A stretch of 64,000 nucleotides of DNA from contig NZ_CP034179.1 in NCBI RefSeq assembly GCF_003860345.1, positions 3,890,001 to 3,954,000 on the forward strand, in the 5' to 3' direction. How positions within the stretch are numbered: position 1 is the first letter of the stretch; each line of letters begins with the position of its first letter. The DNA is from Caenibius tardaugens NBRC 16725 (GTDB lineage: Bacteria > Pseudomonadota > Alphaproteobacteria > Sphingomonadales > Sphingomonadaceae). A program made the translations under genes and the position numbers. Shown here piece by piece: positions 24,401-31,900 of this stretch. The notes beneath the pieces were generated by a model, which ran no database searches, was not told where the DNA came from, and worked only from the letters and a program-made list of their open reading frames with translations.

Positions 24401-24471
24401 AACCAGCACGGAGCCCGCCAGATCAGCCCCCGCAACCCCAATCCCAGCCCGATCGCGGCTTTGATCGCTGA
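21466..24471 (+). CDS. traA: TraA/TrwC-type MobF relaxase-helicase
   Basis: A 1001-residue protein. The N-terminal relaxase has catalytic tyrosine candidates (Y17, Y18, Y23, Y24) and the three-histidine metal motif DPHLHTH (H156, H158, H160). The C-terminal half is an SF1B (RecD2-like) helicase with Walker A GVAGAGKS at 450-457, VLVLDEAGQLGN, LILLGDNKQTGAI and a final YTAITRARFGVKLW. It would nick oriT, stay bound to the strand and unwind it during transfer. The tail is Pro/Arg-rich. It is slightly shorter than the largest family members but shows no lesion. Confidence 0.95.
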   Translation: MIHPRRLKGTSGNIARYYTVGDYYTKGGEEPSEWGGRLAPELGLAGTVDPHTFQELLAGRVAGQQLGRHRANGEIEHHPGWDFAVNAPKSVSIMALVAGDDRIITAHERAVTTALSYLEEHAALRRREDDEIVHETTGRLLFARFTEHASRELDPHLHTHVVVLNMTNREADAPMASLESRAMYAEQMVAGQVYRNELAHGLREQGFEIEFDPRKGLFEITGVPKDFIRETSQRAEQINTHAKEHGLSGQAARRASFYQTRGAKVKVGLEELRGQWTERARPYARELEQVRAHAEAKGQETPDPERASEQGPERAVASRAALFGIRQAESREAVTSLGTLYRHALASHVGEVRLSDIRPLITEHETRRKLLATRTQTGDQTLTRGRTTRRSARLEQALVRQLALALDDARPIASSDRLLTVLEHAGLTPAQERALVSLATSRDRVTGLHGVAGAGKSMLVQMLKDSAEPGTHFIALAPTSSAAANLGKSAGVESRTVASLLAGGGHGLTDRHVLVLDEAGQLGNRQALRMLEISRETGARLILLGDNKQTGAIEQGKPFWLLQRLGLPTAQLTESMRQETRAMKAAVTAARSGDYAASLAKLDKVVSGGDAEALAKGLVAEWTRLGAESRASTNILVLENATRLLVNAKIRETLKSESAIAAEETRLQVLTPAGLSDQEKHFARFYSGGQVVTFGRDLAGAGIARDTEYRVVGTGREANGRQVVRLVDENGRMIRWDPRLGAARQVNVFNREERDLAEGDRIQWRLVNKGLDLKNAERGTVERLEGSQATIRWDRTDRVQKVDLSEHKTWDHGYAETVYSAQSKTYARVYVLAPVSSPLVNGQNYYTAITRARFGVKLWTEDEKRLVEKLESRSGEKTSALEGLGRLGKDSARAYADRYAASIGLARDEQQRARQERRDGSLERQLDRNRNPDGLGDRLAEGAHRMADILDRILKSALDRRTGPDPERGRTARADPRTEPARSPPDQPPQPQSQPDRGFDR

Positions 24472-24499
24472 TCGGGAAAAATCTCAACCAAGGAAGACC

Positions 24500-25150
24500 A
24501 TGATGATTTGTCTTAGCCGTGTCGCCATTTTCCTGCCCCGCACCGACAGCCTGATGTTGCCTGTTTCCGCGTGTCTCGCCCTGCTTGTGGCAAACCCGGC
24601 CCAGGCGCGGGGCACCGGGGAGGGTGAAACCCGGATCGCCGAGTGCATCCGCCAGGTGGCCGGGGGAAAACCTTGGCTCGAAAAGACCCTCTGGGGTCTG
24701 CGCGACCAGGAAGCCGGCTGGCTCGGCGCTGAAGTGGGCAATACCAATGGCTCGCAAGACCTGGGTCCTCTGCAAGTCAATAGCGGGTGGGTGAAGCGGA
24801 TTTCCGCGTTGGTGGGGCGCCCGCAGGCCGATGTCCGGTCCTGGCTGGTCCATGATCCCTGCTTCAATGCGGGCGCGGCGCGATGGATATTCCTGTCCGC
24901 GCTCCTGATAACAGGCGACTTCTGGAAAGCGGTCGGTGTATATCACAGCCCAACCGCCTGGCGGCAGCGACGCTATGCGCTGAGCGTGGCCCGCCATATG
25001 CAGCGCCGCTTTGGTCAGGATATCTTTGCGGTACCGGCGATACCAGTCTCGGCAGGAACCGGAACGGCCGGGGCCACTGGGGCAAGTCAGCCGCTGTCAC
25101 CGGTGGTCAGAGTGCATGGCTTTGGATCGGTGCAGACGCCTTCCAGTTGA
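24500..25150 (+). CDS. Lytic transglycosylase (VirB1/TrbN-like), exported
   Basis: A 216-residue protein with a signal peptide of about 36 residues (hydrophobic core LMLPVSACLALLVANPAQA, cleavage before RG). The mature part has LWGLRDQEAGWLGAE (catalytic Glu region), GSQDLGPLQVN, WLVHDPCFNAGAARW and YHSPT, the pattern of SLT-fold lytic transglycosylases of conjugation systems. It would open peptidoglycan for the transfer apparatus. AAGGAAG precedes ATG 24500; ATG 24554 is an alternative that gives a shorter signal peptide. It is the last gene of the transfer segment. Confidence 0.85.
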   Translation: MMICLSRVAIFLPRTDSLMLPVSACLALLVANPAQARGTGEGETRIAECIRQVAGGKPWLEKTLWGLRDQEAGWLGAEVGNTNGSQDLGPLQVNSGWVKRISALVGRPQADVRSWLVHDPCFNAGAARWIFLSALLITGDFWKAVGVYHSPTAWRQRRYALSVARHMQRRFGQDIFAVPAIPVSAGTGTAGATGASQPLSPVVRVHGFGSVQTPSS

Positions 25151-25165
25151 GATTGGCGTAGCGCG

Positions 25166-25843
25166 AGACTGCTGGAGGTTGGCTGTCCGAACCGGTCATT
25201 GATGCCGCCGCGCTGGCGCCGGATGCCGCGACGGAGCTGGCCGACGACCTATCCTTTGCTTTGCTGCTGGCGTTGGAGCGGCTGACGCCGGCAGAGCGGG
25301 CGGCGTTCCTGTTGCATGACGTGCTCGACATGCCCTTTGCCGAGATCGCCGTGACGCTGGGGCGGCAGGAGCCGGCTCGCCGACAGCCCGCCGCGCGGTC
25401 CGCGACCGGCGGGGCACGCTCCGCACGGCGCCCGAGGCGCATCACCGCCTGCTTGCCACGTTCGGCACTGCGGTTGCATCGGGAGATGTCGCGGGCCTGG
25501 CCGCTCTGCTGCGCGAGGATGCGATGCTCATCGCCGATGGCGGCGGCAAGGTGATGGCAGCACTTAACCCCATCCAGGGCGCGGACCGCATTGCGTGCTT
25601 CTTTATCGGAATTGTAGGCAAGTTCGGGCCTCTGAACGGGGGCTGGTTACGGAACTTGTGTAGGTCAATGGCCTGCCTGGGGTTCTGGTCTGCAGGGACG
25701 AGCAGATCGATCAGGTTCTAGCTATCGAGACGGATGGCGTCCGGATCAGCGTTGTCTATGTCGTCCGGAATCCCGACAAACCGGTTCGCCTGCCGTTGGG
25801 AGTCTCAGCCAGAAATGGGTCGCAACTGTTGAACAGGTTGTGA
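25166..25843 (+). pseudogene. ECF41-type sigma factor pseudogene (5' truncated, frameshifted)
   Basis: Three reading frames together give parts of an ECF sigma factor with a SnoaL-like C-terminal domain. First comes region 4 (LTPAERAAFLLHDVLDMPFA, then EIAVTLGR). In another frame comes EAHHRLLATFGTAVASGDVA and MLIADGGGKVMAALNPIQGA. Later, in a third, come NGLPGVLV and VVYVVRNPDKPVRLPLGV. Region 2 is missing; the homology begins abruptly at GGWLSEPV, 15 bases after the transglycosylase stop. This marks the right-hand junction of the conjugative segment. Confidence 0.82.
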
Positions 25844-25908
25844 TGGCGCTGCCGGCTTTGCCTTGATCAGTAGGAAACCGTGAGTGCCAGAGATGGCAGA
25901 ACCGTGCG

Positions 25909-26400
25909 TCAGTCCCCGCTGATAGGGCTGGATGCCCATTCCTCGAACCCGGCCGTCACGTCGTCGGCGGGCACGATGCGTCCGAATTCATCGACGAATG
26001 CTACGTGAACGCCGGCCCCGTACGTCTTCCTGACGAGGTGCATCGGCGGCGTTCGTCCTTGCCCGACCCAGTGCTCAGACCATTGACGCATGGCGAGGAA
26101 AGGAAGCCGTAGCGCCTCTCCCATTTCGGTCAGCACATATTCCTTGCGCGGGCGGCTGCCAGCGACCTTGTAGTCGTGCCGCACCATCAGGCCGGCGGAG
26201 ACAAGGCGTTTCAGACGGTCCGCCAGCACGGTTCGCGGGATCCCCAGCTCGATATGGAAGTCCTCATAGCGCCGAACTCCGAAGAGGGCGCTGCGCAGGA
26301 TGAGTAGGGACCAGCGATCCCCTAGGAACTCGAAGCTGGCGGCCAGTGTGCAGCGGCTGATGTGTACGGGCGATTGCCGCCTGAATGGGGGCGTTTCCAT
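25909..26400 (-). CDS. HxlR-family transcriptional regulator
   Basis: A 163-residue winged-helix regulator. Family signatures are ISRCTLAASFEFLGDRWSLL, ILRSALFGVRRYEDFHIELG, IPRTVLADRLKRLVSAGLM and RKEYVLTEMGEAL. It has the single cysteine near the N terminus common in HxlR proteins that sense reactive species. ATG 26400 was used; a TTG 10 codons upstream is possible. It is divergent from the MAPEG-ABM-VOC-cupin genes across 106 bases and likely controls them. Confidence 0.88.
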   Translation of the reverse strand: METPPFRRQSPVHISRCTLAASFEFLGDRWSLLILRSALFGVRRYEDFHIELGIPRTVLADRLKRLVSAGLMVRHDYKVAGSRPRKEYVLTEMGEALRLPFLAMRQWSEHWVGQGRTPPMHLVRKTYGAGVHVAFVDEFGRIVPADDVTAGFEEWASSPISGD

Positions 26401-26506
26401 ACTTCTTGAATAACTGGGTTGCAAAAACAAATCCAGCCTATACGTCTAAGTATTAAATATGGACTCAATGGTGCGCTGAGTACCGATACAAGGAGGTCTG
26501 AACACG

Positions 26507-26953
26507 ATGGCCCACGCAAGCCCGCCGATTCTCTGGCCGACCATGGCCTTGGCCTTGTTGATCTTCACGGTCTGGTTCGTGCTGCTGCGTCGGCGCTTCA
26601 CCCACATCGCCGCCAACCCGCCCACGGCCAAGACCTTTGCCGACGGCGAGAGCGTCGCGCGCTACTTCCACCCAGTGGAGCGGCCAGCGCACAACCTTGC
26701 CAACCTGTTCGAGATGCCGGTGCTCTACTTCGCGCTGGTACCGTTGCTGATGCTGACGGGCCATGCCTCGGCCAGCCAGATCGTGCTGGCGTGGATCTTT
26801 GTGGCTCTGCGCGCGCTGCACAGTGTCGTTCATATCGGCCCCAATGCGGTTCGCTTGCGGGCGCGGCTCTATATCGCCTCGTGCGCCGTGCTCGCGGCCA
26901 TGTGGCTGGGCTTTGCCATCGGTCTCTTGATCCATGCCGGAACTGGCGCATGA
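26507..26953 (+). CDS. MAPEG-family membrane protein
   Basis: A 148-residue protein with four predicted transmembrane helices: LWPTMALALLIFTVWFVLL, FEMPVLYFALVPLLMLTG, IVLAWIFVALRALHSVVHIG and LYIASCAVLAAMWLGFAIGLL. The RALHSVVHIGPNAVRLRA loop and the VERPAHNLANLFEMPVLYFA segment match the MAPEG family (glutathione transferase/eicosanoid-related and bacterial homologues). AAGGAGG lies 9 bases before the ATG. The stop overlaps the next start (ATGA). It may be detoxifying, given its VOC and HxlR neighbours. Confidence 0.85.
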   Translation: MAHASPPILWPTMALALLIFTVWFVLLRRRFTHIAANPPTAKTFADGESVARYFHPVERPAHNLANLFEMPVLYFALVPLLMLTGHASASQIVLAWIFVALRALHSVVHIGPNAVRLRARLYIASCAVLAAMWLGFAIGLLIHAGTGA

Positions 26954-27252
26954 CCACGACGTCCCGGGCCGCCGAATATGTCCTCATCGTCCATGAGGTC
27001 GAGGACTATGCGAAATGGAAGGCGATCTTCGATGACGCCGCCACGATCCGGCGCGAGGCGGGCGAGATAGAATACCGCCTGCTGGCCTTGGACACCGATG
27101 CGAACCGGGTCGTTCACTTCTCCTGTTGGTCGTCCCTGTCCGCCGCTCATGCCGTTTTCGAATCCCCCGAGCTCGTCGAAATCCGGCGGGCTGCGGGCGT
27201 GCATGCGCCCGAGTTCCTCTATTTGAAGGAAATCGAGGCGGGGGTCCTCTGA
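26950..27252 (+). CDS. Small ABM-like protein, copy 2
   Basis: A 100-residue paralogue of the protein at 12902: YVLIVHEVEDYAKWKAIFDD, RVVHFSCWSSLSAAHAVFES and EIRRAAGVHAPEFLYLKEIE. ATG at 26950 overlaps the MAPEG stop, so it is translationally coupled to it. The following VOC gene starts 18 bases later. The dimeric alpha/beta-barrel fold suggests binding of a small ligand; no catalytic motif is evident. Confidence 0.78.
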   Translation: MTTTSRAAEYVLIVHEVEDYAKWKAIFDDAATIRREAGEIEYRLLALDTDANRVVHFSCWSSLSAAHAVFESPELVEIRRAAGVHAPEFLYLKEIEAGVL

Positions 27253-27269
27253 GCGACAGGAAGCCACCG

Positions 27270-27671
27270 ATGATCTCTCACACCTTTCTCGGCACCAACG
27301 CCCCCGACCGGGCAGCCGCTTTCTATGCGCCGATCATGGATGCGCTGGGATGGCGGCGGCGCCACTCGGAAACGTCCACCCATCTGGTGATCTGGAACCC
27401 GGCGGCAACGACCCGGCCGCTATTCGTGCTCGGCTGGCCGTTCGACGGCGAGGCGGCGGATCCCGGGAACGGGGGCATGGTGGCCTTGCTGGCGTCGGAC
27501 CGCGCCACGGTCGATCGCGTCCACGAAATCGCTATCGCCGGCGGCGCCAGGTGCGAAGGCAAGCCGGGTTTGCGGCCGCGCTATCACGCCAACTACTATG
27601 GCGCCTATTTCCGTGACCTCGACGGCAACAAGCTCTGCATCGTCTGTCATCAGCCCGCCGAACACGCCTGA
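27270..27671 (+). CDS. VOC-family (glyoxalase-like) protein
   Basis: A 133-residue VOC-superfamily protein: SHTFLGTNAPDRAAAFYAPI at the start, the central FVLGWPFDGEAADPGNGG, then VDRVHEIAIAGGARCEGKPG and a C-terminal YYGAYFRDLDGNKLCIVCH with a metal-site-like acidic pattern. The usual metal ligands are His at the start, Glu at the end; here H4 is present but the last Glu is replaced by K/C, so it may not be a metalloenzyme. AGGAAG precedes ATG 27270. It is third in the operon. Confidence 0.82.
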   Translation: MISHTFLGTNAPDRAAAFYAPIMDALGWRRRHSETSTHLVIWNPAATTRPLFVLGWPFDGEAADPGNGGMVALLASDRATVDRVHEIAIAGGARCEGKPGLRPRYHANYYGAYFRDLDGNKLCIVCHQPAEHA

Positions 27672-27687
27672 CAGGGAGAACCAAACC

Positions 27688-28161
27688 ATGCCTGTGCCCG
27701 CGCCTGAACCTCGCCACGCCCTCGACATCGCACCGCGCGCCAAGCCCTCCAACTACCCGCCCCAATTCGCCGAGCGCGTCTCCGGTCGGGTCAAGCGCCA
27801 GCTGGGCGATGCCTTCGGGCTGTCTCGCTTCGGGGTGAACCTCACGGTGTTGCCGCCGGGCGCGCAATCCGCCCTGCTGCATCGGCACACGGAGCAGGAG
27901 GAGTTCGTCTACATCCTGTCCGGCTATCCGACGCTGCGAACCGACGCGGGCGAGGTGGTGCTGGAGCCGGGGATGTGCGTGGGGTTTCCCGCGGGTGGCC
28001 TTGCCCACCACCTGATCAACCGCACCGAAGCGGAGGTGCACTATCTCGAGGTGGGAGATCGTAGCGTCACCGACCAGGGCGAATATCCCGAGGACGACCT
28101 TGCCGCGCAATGGTCTGCAGGCGGCTGGCATTTTACCCGCAAGCGCGGGGGGCCATGGTAA
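27688..28161 (+). CDS. Cupin-domain protein
   Basis: A 157-residue single-cupin protein. The first cupin motif is PPGAQSALLHRHTEQEEFVY and the second is VLEPGMCVGFPAGGLAHHLI, preserving likely metal ligands (H, H, E and the later H). It ends with a Trp/Gly-rich tail (HFTRKRGGPW). AGGGAG lies before ATG 27688. It closes the MAPEG-ABM-VOC-cupin operon. Substrate unknown; the family includes oxygenases and isomerases. Confidence 0.85.
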   Translation: MPVPAPEPRHALDIAPRAKPSNYPPQFAERVSGRVKRQLGDAFGLSRFGVNLTVLPPGAQSALLHRHTEQEEFVYILSGYPTLRTDAGEVVLEPGMCVGFPAGGLAHHLINRTEAEVHYLEVGDRSVTDQGEYPEDDLAAQWSAGGWHFTRKRGGPW

Positions 28162-28333
28162 GCAGCGTTCCTCGCGCCGTGTGGTTTGACAGGGCGGATT
28201 TGGCAGTGCTCACGCCGGACTGGATAAAGTTCAACCTGATCTGCGCTGTTTGCTACGAAGCGTAGCAGGCCGGTTTCCTAAGTCGAGATCGCTTGGTCCA
28301 AAATGCGCAGTTTGGTTTGAGGCTGAGATTGAT

Positions 28334-28365
28334 GCCTGAATCCACCCGATCGCCAGGATTCAGGC
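28334..28365. repeat. Perfect 10-bp inverted repeat downstream of hipA
   Basis: GCCTGAATCC and GGATTCAGGC are separated by 12 bases. It lies between the convergent cupin and hipA genes and may act as a bidirectional stop or mRNA stabiliser, but has no T-run. The rest of the 284-bp gap (28162-28445) shows nothing else. Confidence 0.5.
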
Positions 28366-28445
28366 TGGCCTTGTCAGCGCGTGGGGGGCGTCGAGCGCCG
28401 TACAGATACCTATTCGCACGTAGGCCAAGTGCGCTTCCAACCCAC

Positions 28446-29696
28446 TCAATTGTCAGTTATTGCAAGGCGAAAGCATGTGGAAAAGCGTGCACGGTCGGCA
28501 GGGCTTACCTTGGCCCCTGAGAAGTGCTTCTCCCAACCTGCGGCCACGATCGCACGTATTTCCTCGGCGATAGACTTGGCTTCGTCGGGATTGAGATCAA
28601 AACCGGCAGCACCCGCAAGAGCATTGGCTATCGTAGCATCCCTCCCTTGGGGGCCGACGCCCAGGACCAACCGCCGCTCCAGGCCAATCTGGGGTTTGGG
28701 CACGACATCGTAGAGCGGCGACAGGCGCCAGCCCTTGCCATCGTACAGGAAACCATGGTTGCGCAGGTGGTCGTCGTCATTGGTGACCAGAATATTGAAC
28801 ACCATCCGACGGAACAGTTCGCGCAAGTCGCGGCGGACCTCGGTGCCATGCTGACGCAGGGCGCCGGCGAGATCTGCATAGCTGTAGCGGCTTACTTCGC
28901 TTTCATGGGCGCCGAGCATGGTCAGACCGGATGCGAAGGCCCGTCGTTCTAACCAGTTGCCATGGGAAACACGGTCAAACCGCTCGATCAGGTAAATGTC
29001 GCGTTCCAGCACCCGTTTGAAATCGAGTGCGGGTACGTCGATGCCGCAATCCTTTGCGAGACGCATGGTGGCAAGCTCGACCCGGCATTCTGGAAAACTG
29101 TCGTTGCGTGCCTGGAACTTGGCGATCCACGGCTGTCCGTTGATCTCAGTCGCGGCCTTTGGGCGCGCACCGCCCAGCGATGATCCGGCTGTCAGCAACC
29201 GGCGCAGGTTTTCGTCGAGCTTATCGACATGCTGGGCACGCTCGGCAGATTCAGCCAATTCGTCCAGGGTAAAATGCTCGCCCGGCGCATCGCCATCGCC
29301 CCATGGCGTTATGCGCTGGGGGCGCTCGGCTGTTGGGCCGAATGCCAGTGCTCCGACCCGATAGTCCCCTGACGCGAGGATCAGGTCGATGTCATTAGGC
29401 AGGCGGTCGCCCATGGCTTTGTACATGAGGTACTGCCCCCAGCCATCAGGAGCAGCATCGCGGATTCCGCCGAAGACGGCGAATCCCTCTTCGGTCTGGA
29501 AAACCCGGTCCACACCCGGCTCATGCAGCGGGAGCGCCACGGGATCGACCGGGATCCTGTCCGACCGGGCAAGATATCGCCGACCGTAGGCGAAGGTTGC
29601 GTACTGGTTGCGCGGTTCGTCAGTCATCGTCAGCAATCCGGCAGGCACGGGGCCTCCGGGGAGATGGACGAAGACATAGGTGCGCACCGTTGCCAT
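28446..29696 (-). CDS. hipA: HipA-family serine/threonine kinase toxin
   Basis: A 416-residue HipA-like kinase. The autophosphorylation/activation region SSLGGARPKAA lies in the middle, the catalytic segment is LVTNDDDHLRNHGFL and the metal-binding Asp is in RLSPLYDVVP. HipA-type toxins phosphorylate glutamyl-tRNA synthetase or similar tRNA synthetases, causing persistence. It follows hipB by 6 bases on the same strand. The protein is complete with no frame lesion, so the pair is probably functional. Confidence 0.93.
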   Translation of the reverse strand: MATVRTYVFVHLPGGPVPAGLLTMTDEPRNQYATFAYGRRYLARSDRIPVDPVALPLHEPGVDRVFQTEEGFAVFGGIRDAAPDGWGQYLMYKAMGDRLPNDIDLILASGDYRVGALAFGPTAERPQRITPWGDGDAPGEHFTLDELAESAERAQHVDKLDENLRRLLTAGSSLGGARPKAATEINGQPWIAKFQARNDSFPECRVELATMRLAKDCGIDVPALDFKRVLERDIYLIERFDRVSHGNWLERRAFASGLTMLGAHESEVSRYSYADLAGALRQHGTEVRRDLRELFRRMVFNILVTNDDDHLRNHGFLYDGKGWRLSPLYDVVPKPQIGLERRLVLGVGPQGRDATIANALAGAAGFDLNPDEAKSIAEEIRAIVAAGWEKHFSGAKVSPADRARFSTCFRLAITDN

Positions 29697-29702
29697 GGTC
29701 GA

Positions 29703-30044
29703 TCAGAAATCCAGTTCGTCGTCGCTGACGGCGTGGGTGGTCTTGGGAAGGCGGGCAATATCCTCGCTGATGCCGGCGCGGTCCGTGTCGGGTGCAACAA
29801 GCTCGGCGAGGCGTTGCGTCATACCGAAGACATGAAGTGCGCTGGCTAGGACGGCCAGCCCCACGGTCGGATCCCCAGCCTCCAGGCGTTGGAGGGTTTG
29901 AACCGAAACAAGCATGCGTTCGGCCATCAAGCGTTGCGGCAACTTGCGGCGGCGGCGCGCGATCGAAATGTCCTTGCCCAGCTGTGCTATGGCGCGCTGG
30001 CTCTGGGGCGGCAGACCGCTGGCGGCTCGGGATGCGCGAGACAT
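29703..30044 (-). CDS. hipB: HipB-type Xre antitoxin
   Basis: A 113-residue antitoxin with an Xre helix-turn-helix: AIAQLGKDISIARRRRKLPQ, then AERMLVSVQTLQRLEAGDPT and VGLAVLASALHVFGM. ATG 30044 is preferred because the alternative at 30065 lies inside the upstream inverted repeat. It should neutralise HipA and repress the operon through the perfect palindrome at 30054-30097. It is the first gene of the pair. Confidence 0.92.
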   Translation of the reverse strand: MSRASRAASGLPPQSQRAIAQLGKDISIARRRRKLPQRLMAERMLVSVQTLQRLEAGDPTVGLAVLASALHVFGMTQRLAELVAPDTDRAGISEDIARLPKTTHAVSDDELDF

Positions 30045-30053
30045 AGGGCGTGC

Positions 30054-30097
30054 ATGACATATCATTCTAAAAATGTCAATTGAACATGATATGTCAT
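30054..30097. promoter_or_regulatory. Perfect 12-bp inverted repeat, HipB operator candidate
   Basis: ATGACATATCAT at 30054-30065 and ATGATATGTCAT at 30086-30097 are exact inverted copies, centre to centre 32 bases (about three helical turns). They lie immediately upstream of hipB, the right position for two HipB dimers on one face of the DNA. Confidence 0.7.
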
Positions 30098-30235
30098 CGC
30101 ATGATGGGGTCAGATTGTCGCAAGCGATGAGGCGGTGTCCGAATAACGACTACATTTTCGGACGACGTCCTAATCTAAGCGCGGACGCACGAGCTGGGGC
30201 TTAACGATGAGTACGATCACTAACCAATGTGATGA

Positions 30236-30643
30236 TCAATCCGTGATGCGTGTCCAAATCTGGGTCCGGCATCCGATACGCCCTGCAAGACAACCCTTGG
30301 CCTCAAGTCTATTGGGGTCGAGTTTGGTTATCCTGCCGGTGAAGGTGCGTCCAATGTCGGGCACAAAGACCCTGCCCCGCCAGACGCCCGGCTTCTCTTC
30401 CACGAAATCACGGAACAGCCGGGCGCCTTCCAGCGGCTGGGTGCTGCCCTTGCGGGCGTCCGTCTTGGCCTTTTCGCTGGCCCAGACGACAACACCGCAT
30501 AGCCCGTCCCCGCACGGTTCGGCACGGATATGGACACTATCTGATGGGTTGCGCCAGATAGCGGAGGAATTGTCGTTCGCCGAGGCGCTCCCGCCCGCCA
30601 AAGCCAGAACGCCAAGAGCGACAAGCGATTTGCACAAGTTCAT
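30236..30643 (-). CDS. DUF2147 family exported protein
   Basis: A 135-residue protein with a signal peptide (NLCKSLVALGVLALAGGSAS, cleavage after ASA). The mature part has SDSVHIRAEPCGDGLCGVVV and FVPDIGRTFTGRITKL, the usual DUF2147 pattern with two cysteines and a beta-rich core. Function unknown; members often occur beside envelope or stress genes. It is downstream of the phospholipase gene on the same strand with a 33-base gap and may share its operon. Confidence 0.82.
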   Translation of the reverse strand: MNLCKSLVALGVLALAGGSASANDNSSAIWRNPSDSVHIRAEPCGDGLCGVVVWASEKAKTDARKGSTQPLEGARLFRDFVEEKPGVWRGRVFVPDIGRTFTGRITKLDPNRLEAKGCLAGRIGCRTQIWTRITD

Positions 30644-30676
30644 AGGCTCGACAGGTCCCTTGAGGAAGGTACTGTA

Positions 30677-31900
30677 TCAACGCACGAGCGCCAGCCCTAG
30701 TCGAAAGCGGGTCGTGCGGCGGTTGTAATCCAGCAGGTTCTCACCATAACCCGTAAAGCCCTGGCCGAAGAGATAAAAGTCTGGTCCACCGCCCAGGATC
30801 CTGGAAAGAGGGTAGGACAGGGTCGCGTTCAGGGCGCCCTTACCGCTGGAAAAGTTGAACCGGGTCGCGGTGGAGAGGCGCAGGCCATCGTCCTCCCCCA
30901 GTTCGACGTAAAGCGAAAGGTTGCCCCGGTAGCGGCGGATGTCGGGATTGTCCGACAGGTCGCCGACGTAAAACGATAGCCGTGGGGAAACCGACAAGCG
31001 ATAGCGCCCGCTCAGCGGGATGGCCGCCATGGGTGCGAGATAGATCGTGTTGAAACTGCGCGAAGCCGCACCGCTGCGTCCGTTCGATTCGTGCCTGACG
31101 CCGCCCTGTCCTGCCAGGGAGATGCCGTTGGCCAGTGTCGTTGGCGGTGTCAGGTAGAAGAGCTCCGGCTGAAAATCGATATTTCGGAAAGGCGATGAAT
31201 CCGCCCCCAGATCCCAGAACATACGCTGCGTATAGGCAAAATGCAGTCCATCGCGCCATGAGCGGAGTTCACTGCTGGCACGCCTTGTGCCGAAGATCTG
31301 GTACTTGAAGCTGATCTGGATCCGCGCATCGGCGTCAGTGCCCGGGCCGTATACGGCATAGATCGGTTCATAGGCTGAAAGGTTGGCAAGAAAGGCGTTG
31401 CCGGCCGACCGATCGGATGGAGGCGGCGTGGCAATGGGCGCAACCACACTGGATGTTACGGCGAAGGAGCTCTCATCCTTCGCTATCGGCGCGATTGGTG
31501 CGGATCGAACGGCAAGCGCGATCTGCCGCGTATTCCATGCGGGGATGGAGAGGCTCGCCCCATCGAGTGCCTCATCGGTATCACCAGCGATACGATAGGT
31601 TGTGCGGCCAAAGCCGCCGGGCGCGATCACCCGGTCCGCCGGAGTTCCCGGCGCCCGCTCGAGCCAGATCACACGGGCATTGCCGAGGGCCGCAATCCTC
31701 GCCTCGATCCGGTCAGGCAGGGAGGCCGTCTGCGGGGCATGGCACCCATTGAGCAGTCGCAGTTCCACCAGAACATGCCCATCCTGATCTCGCTGCCCTG
31801 CGTCGCTGATCAACACCTCGACCGGTGACGCGGCATGCGCTGTCGAAACGGGAATGCCCATGGCTGCGACGCCTATCCAGAGACTCAAGCGCGGGCTCAT
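30677..31900 (-). CDS. Outer-membrane phospholipase A (OMPLA-like)
   Basis: A 407-residue exported protein. The signal peptide core is LWIGVAAMGIPVSTAHA. The C-terminal 250 residues form an OMPLA-type barrel with the catalytic segment GVRHESNGRSGAASRSFN (His and Ser of the catalytic dyad, Asn nearby). The N-terminal 140 residues are an extra domain rich in beta strands (VLISDAGQRDQDGHVLVELR). OMPLA hydrolyses outer-membrane phospholipids under stress. Its ATG overlaps the fabI stop, placing it at the end of the phaC operon; the lipid-recycling context is suggestive. Confidence 0.88.
   Translation of the reverse strand: MSPRLSLWIGVAAMGIPVSTAHAASPVEVLISDAGQRDQDGHVLVELRLLNGCHAPQTASLPDRIEARIAALGNARVIWLERAPGTPADRVIAPGGFGRTTYRIAGDTDEALDGASLSIPAWNTRQIALAVRSAPIAPIAKDESSFAVTSSVVAPIATPPPSDRSAGNAFLANLSAYEPIYAVYGPGTDADARIQISFKYQIFGTRRASSELRSWRDGLHFAYTQRMFWDLGADSSPFRNIDFQPELFYLTPPTTLANGISLAGQGGVRHESNGRSGAASRSFNTIYLAPMAAIPLSGRYRLSVSPRLSFYVGDLSDNPDIRRYRGNLSLYVELGEDDGLRLSTATRFNFSSGKGALNATLSYPLSRILGGGPDFYLFGQGFTGYGENLLDYNRRTTRFRLGLALVR

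Noticed and set aside
30054-30065. Start of hipB at 30065
   Set aside because: That ATG lies inside the inverted-repeat operator; ATG 30044 is downstream of it and better placed.
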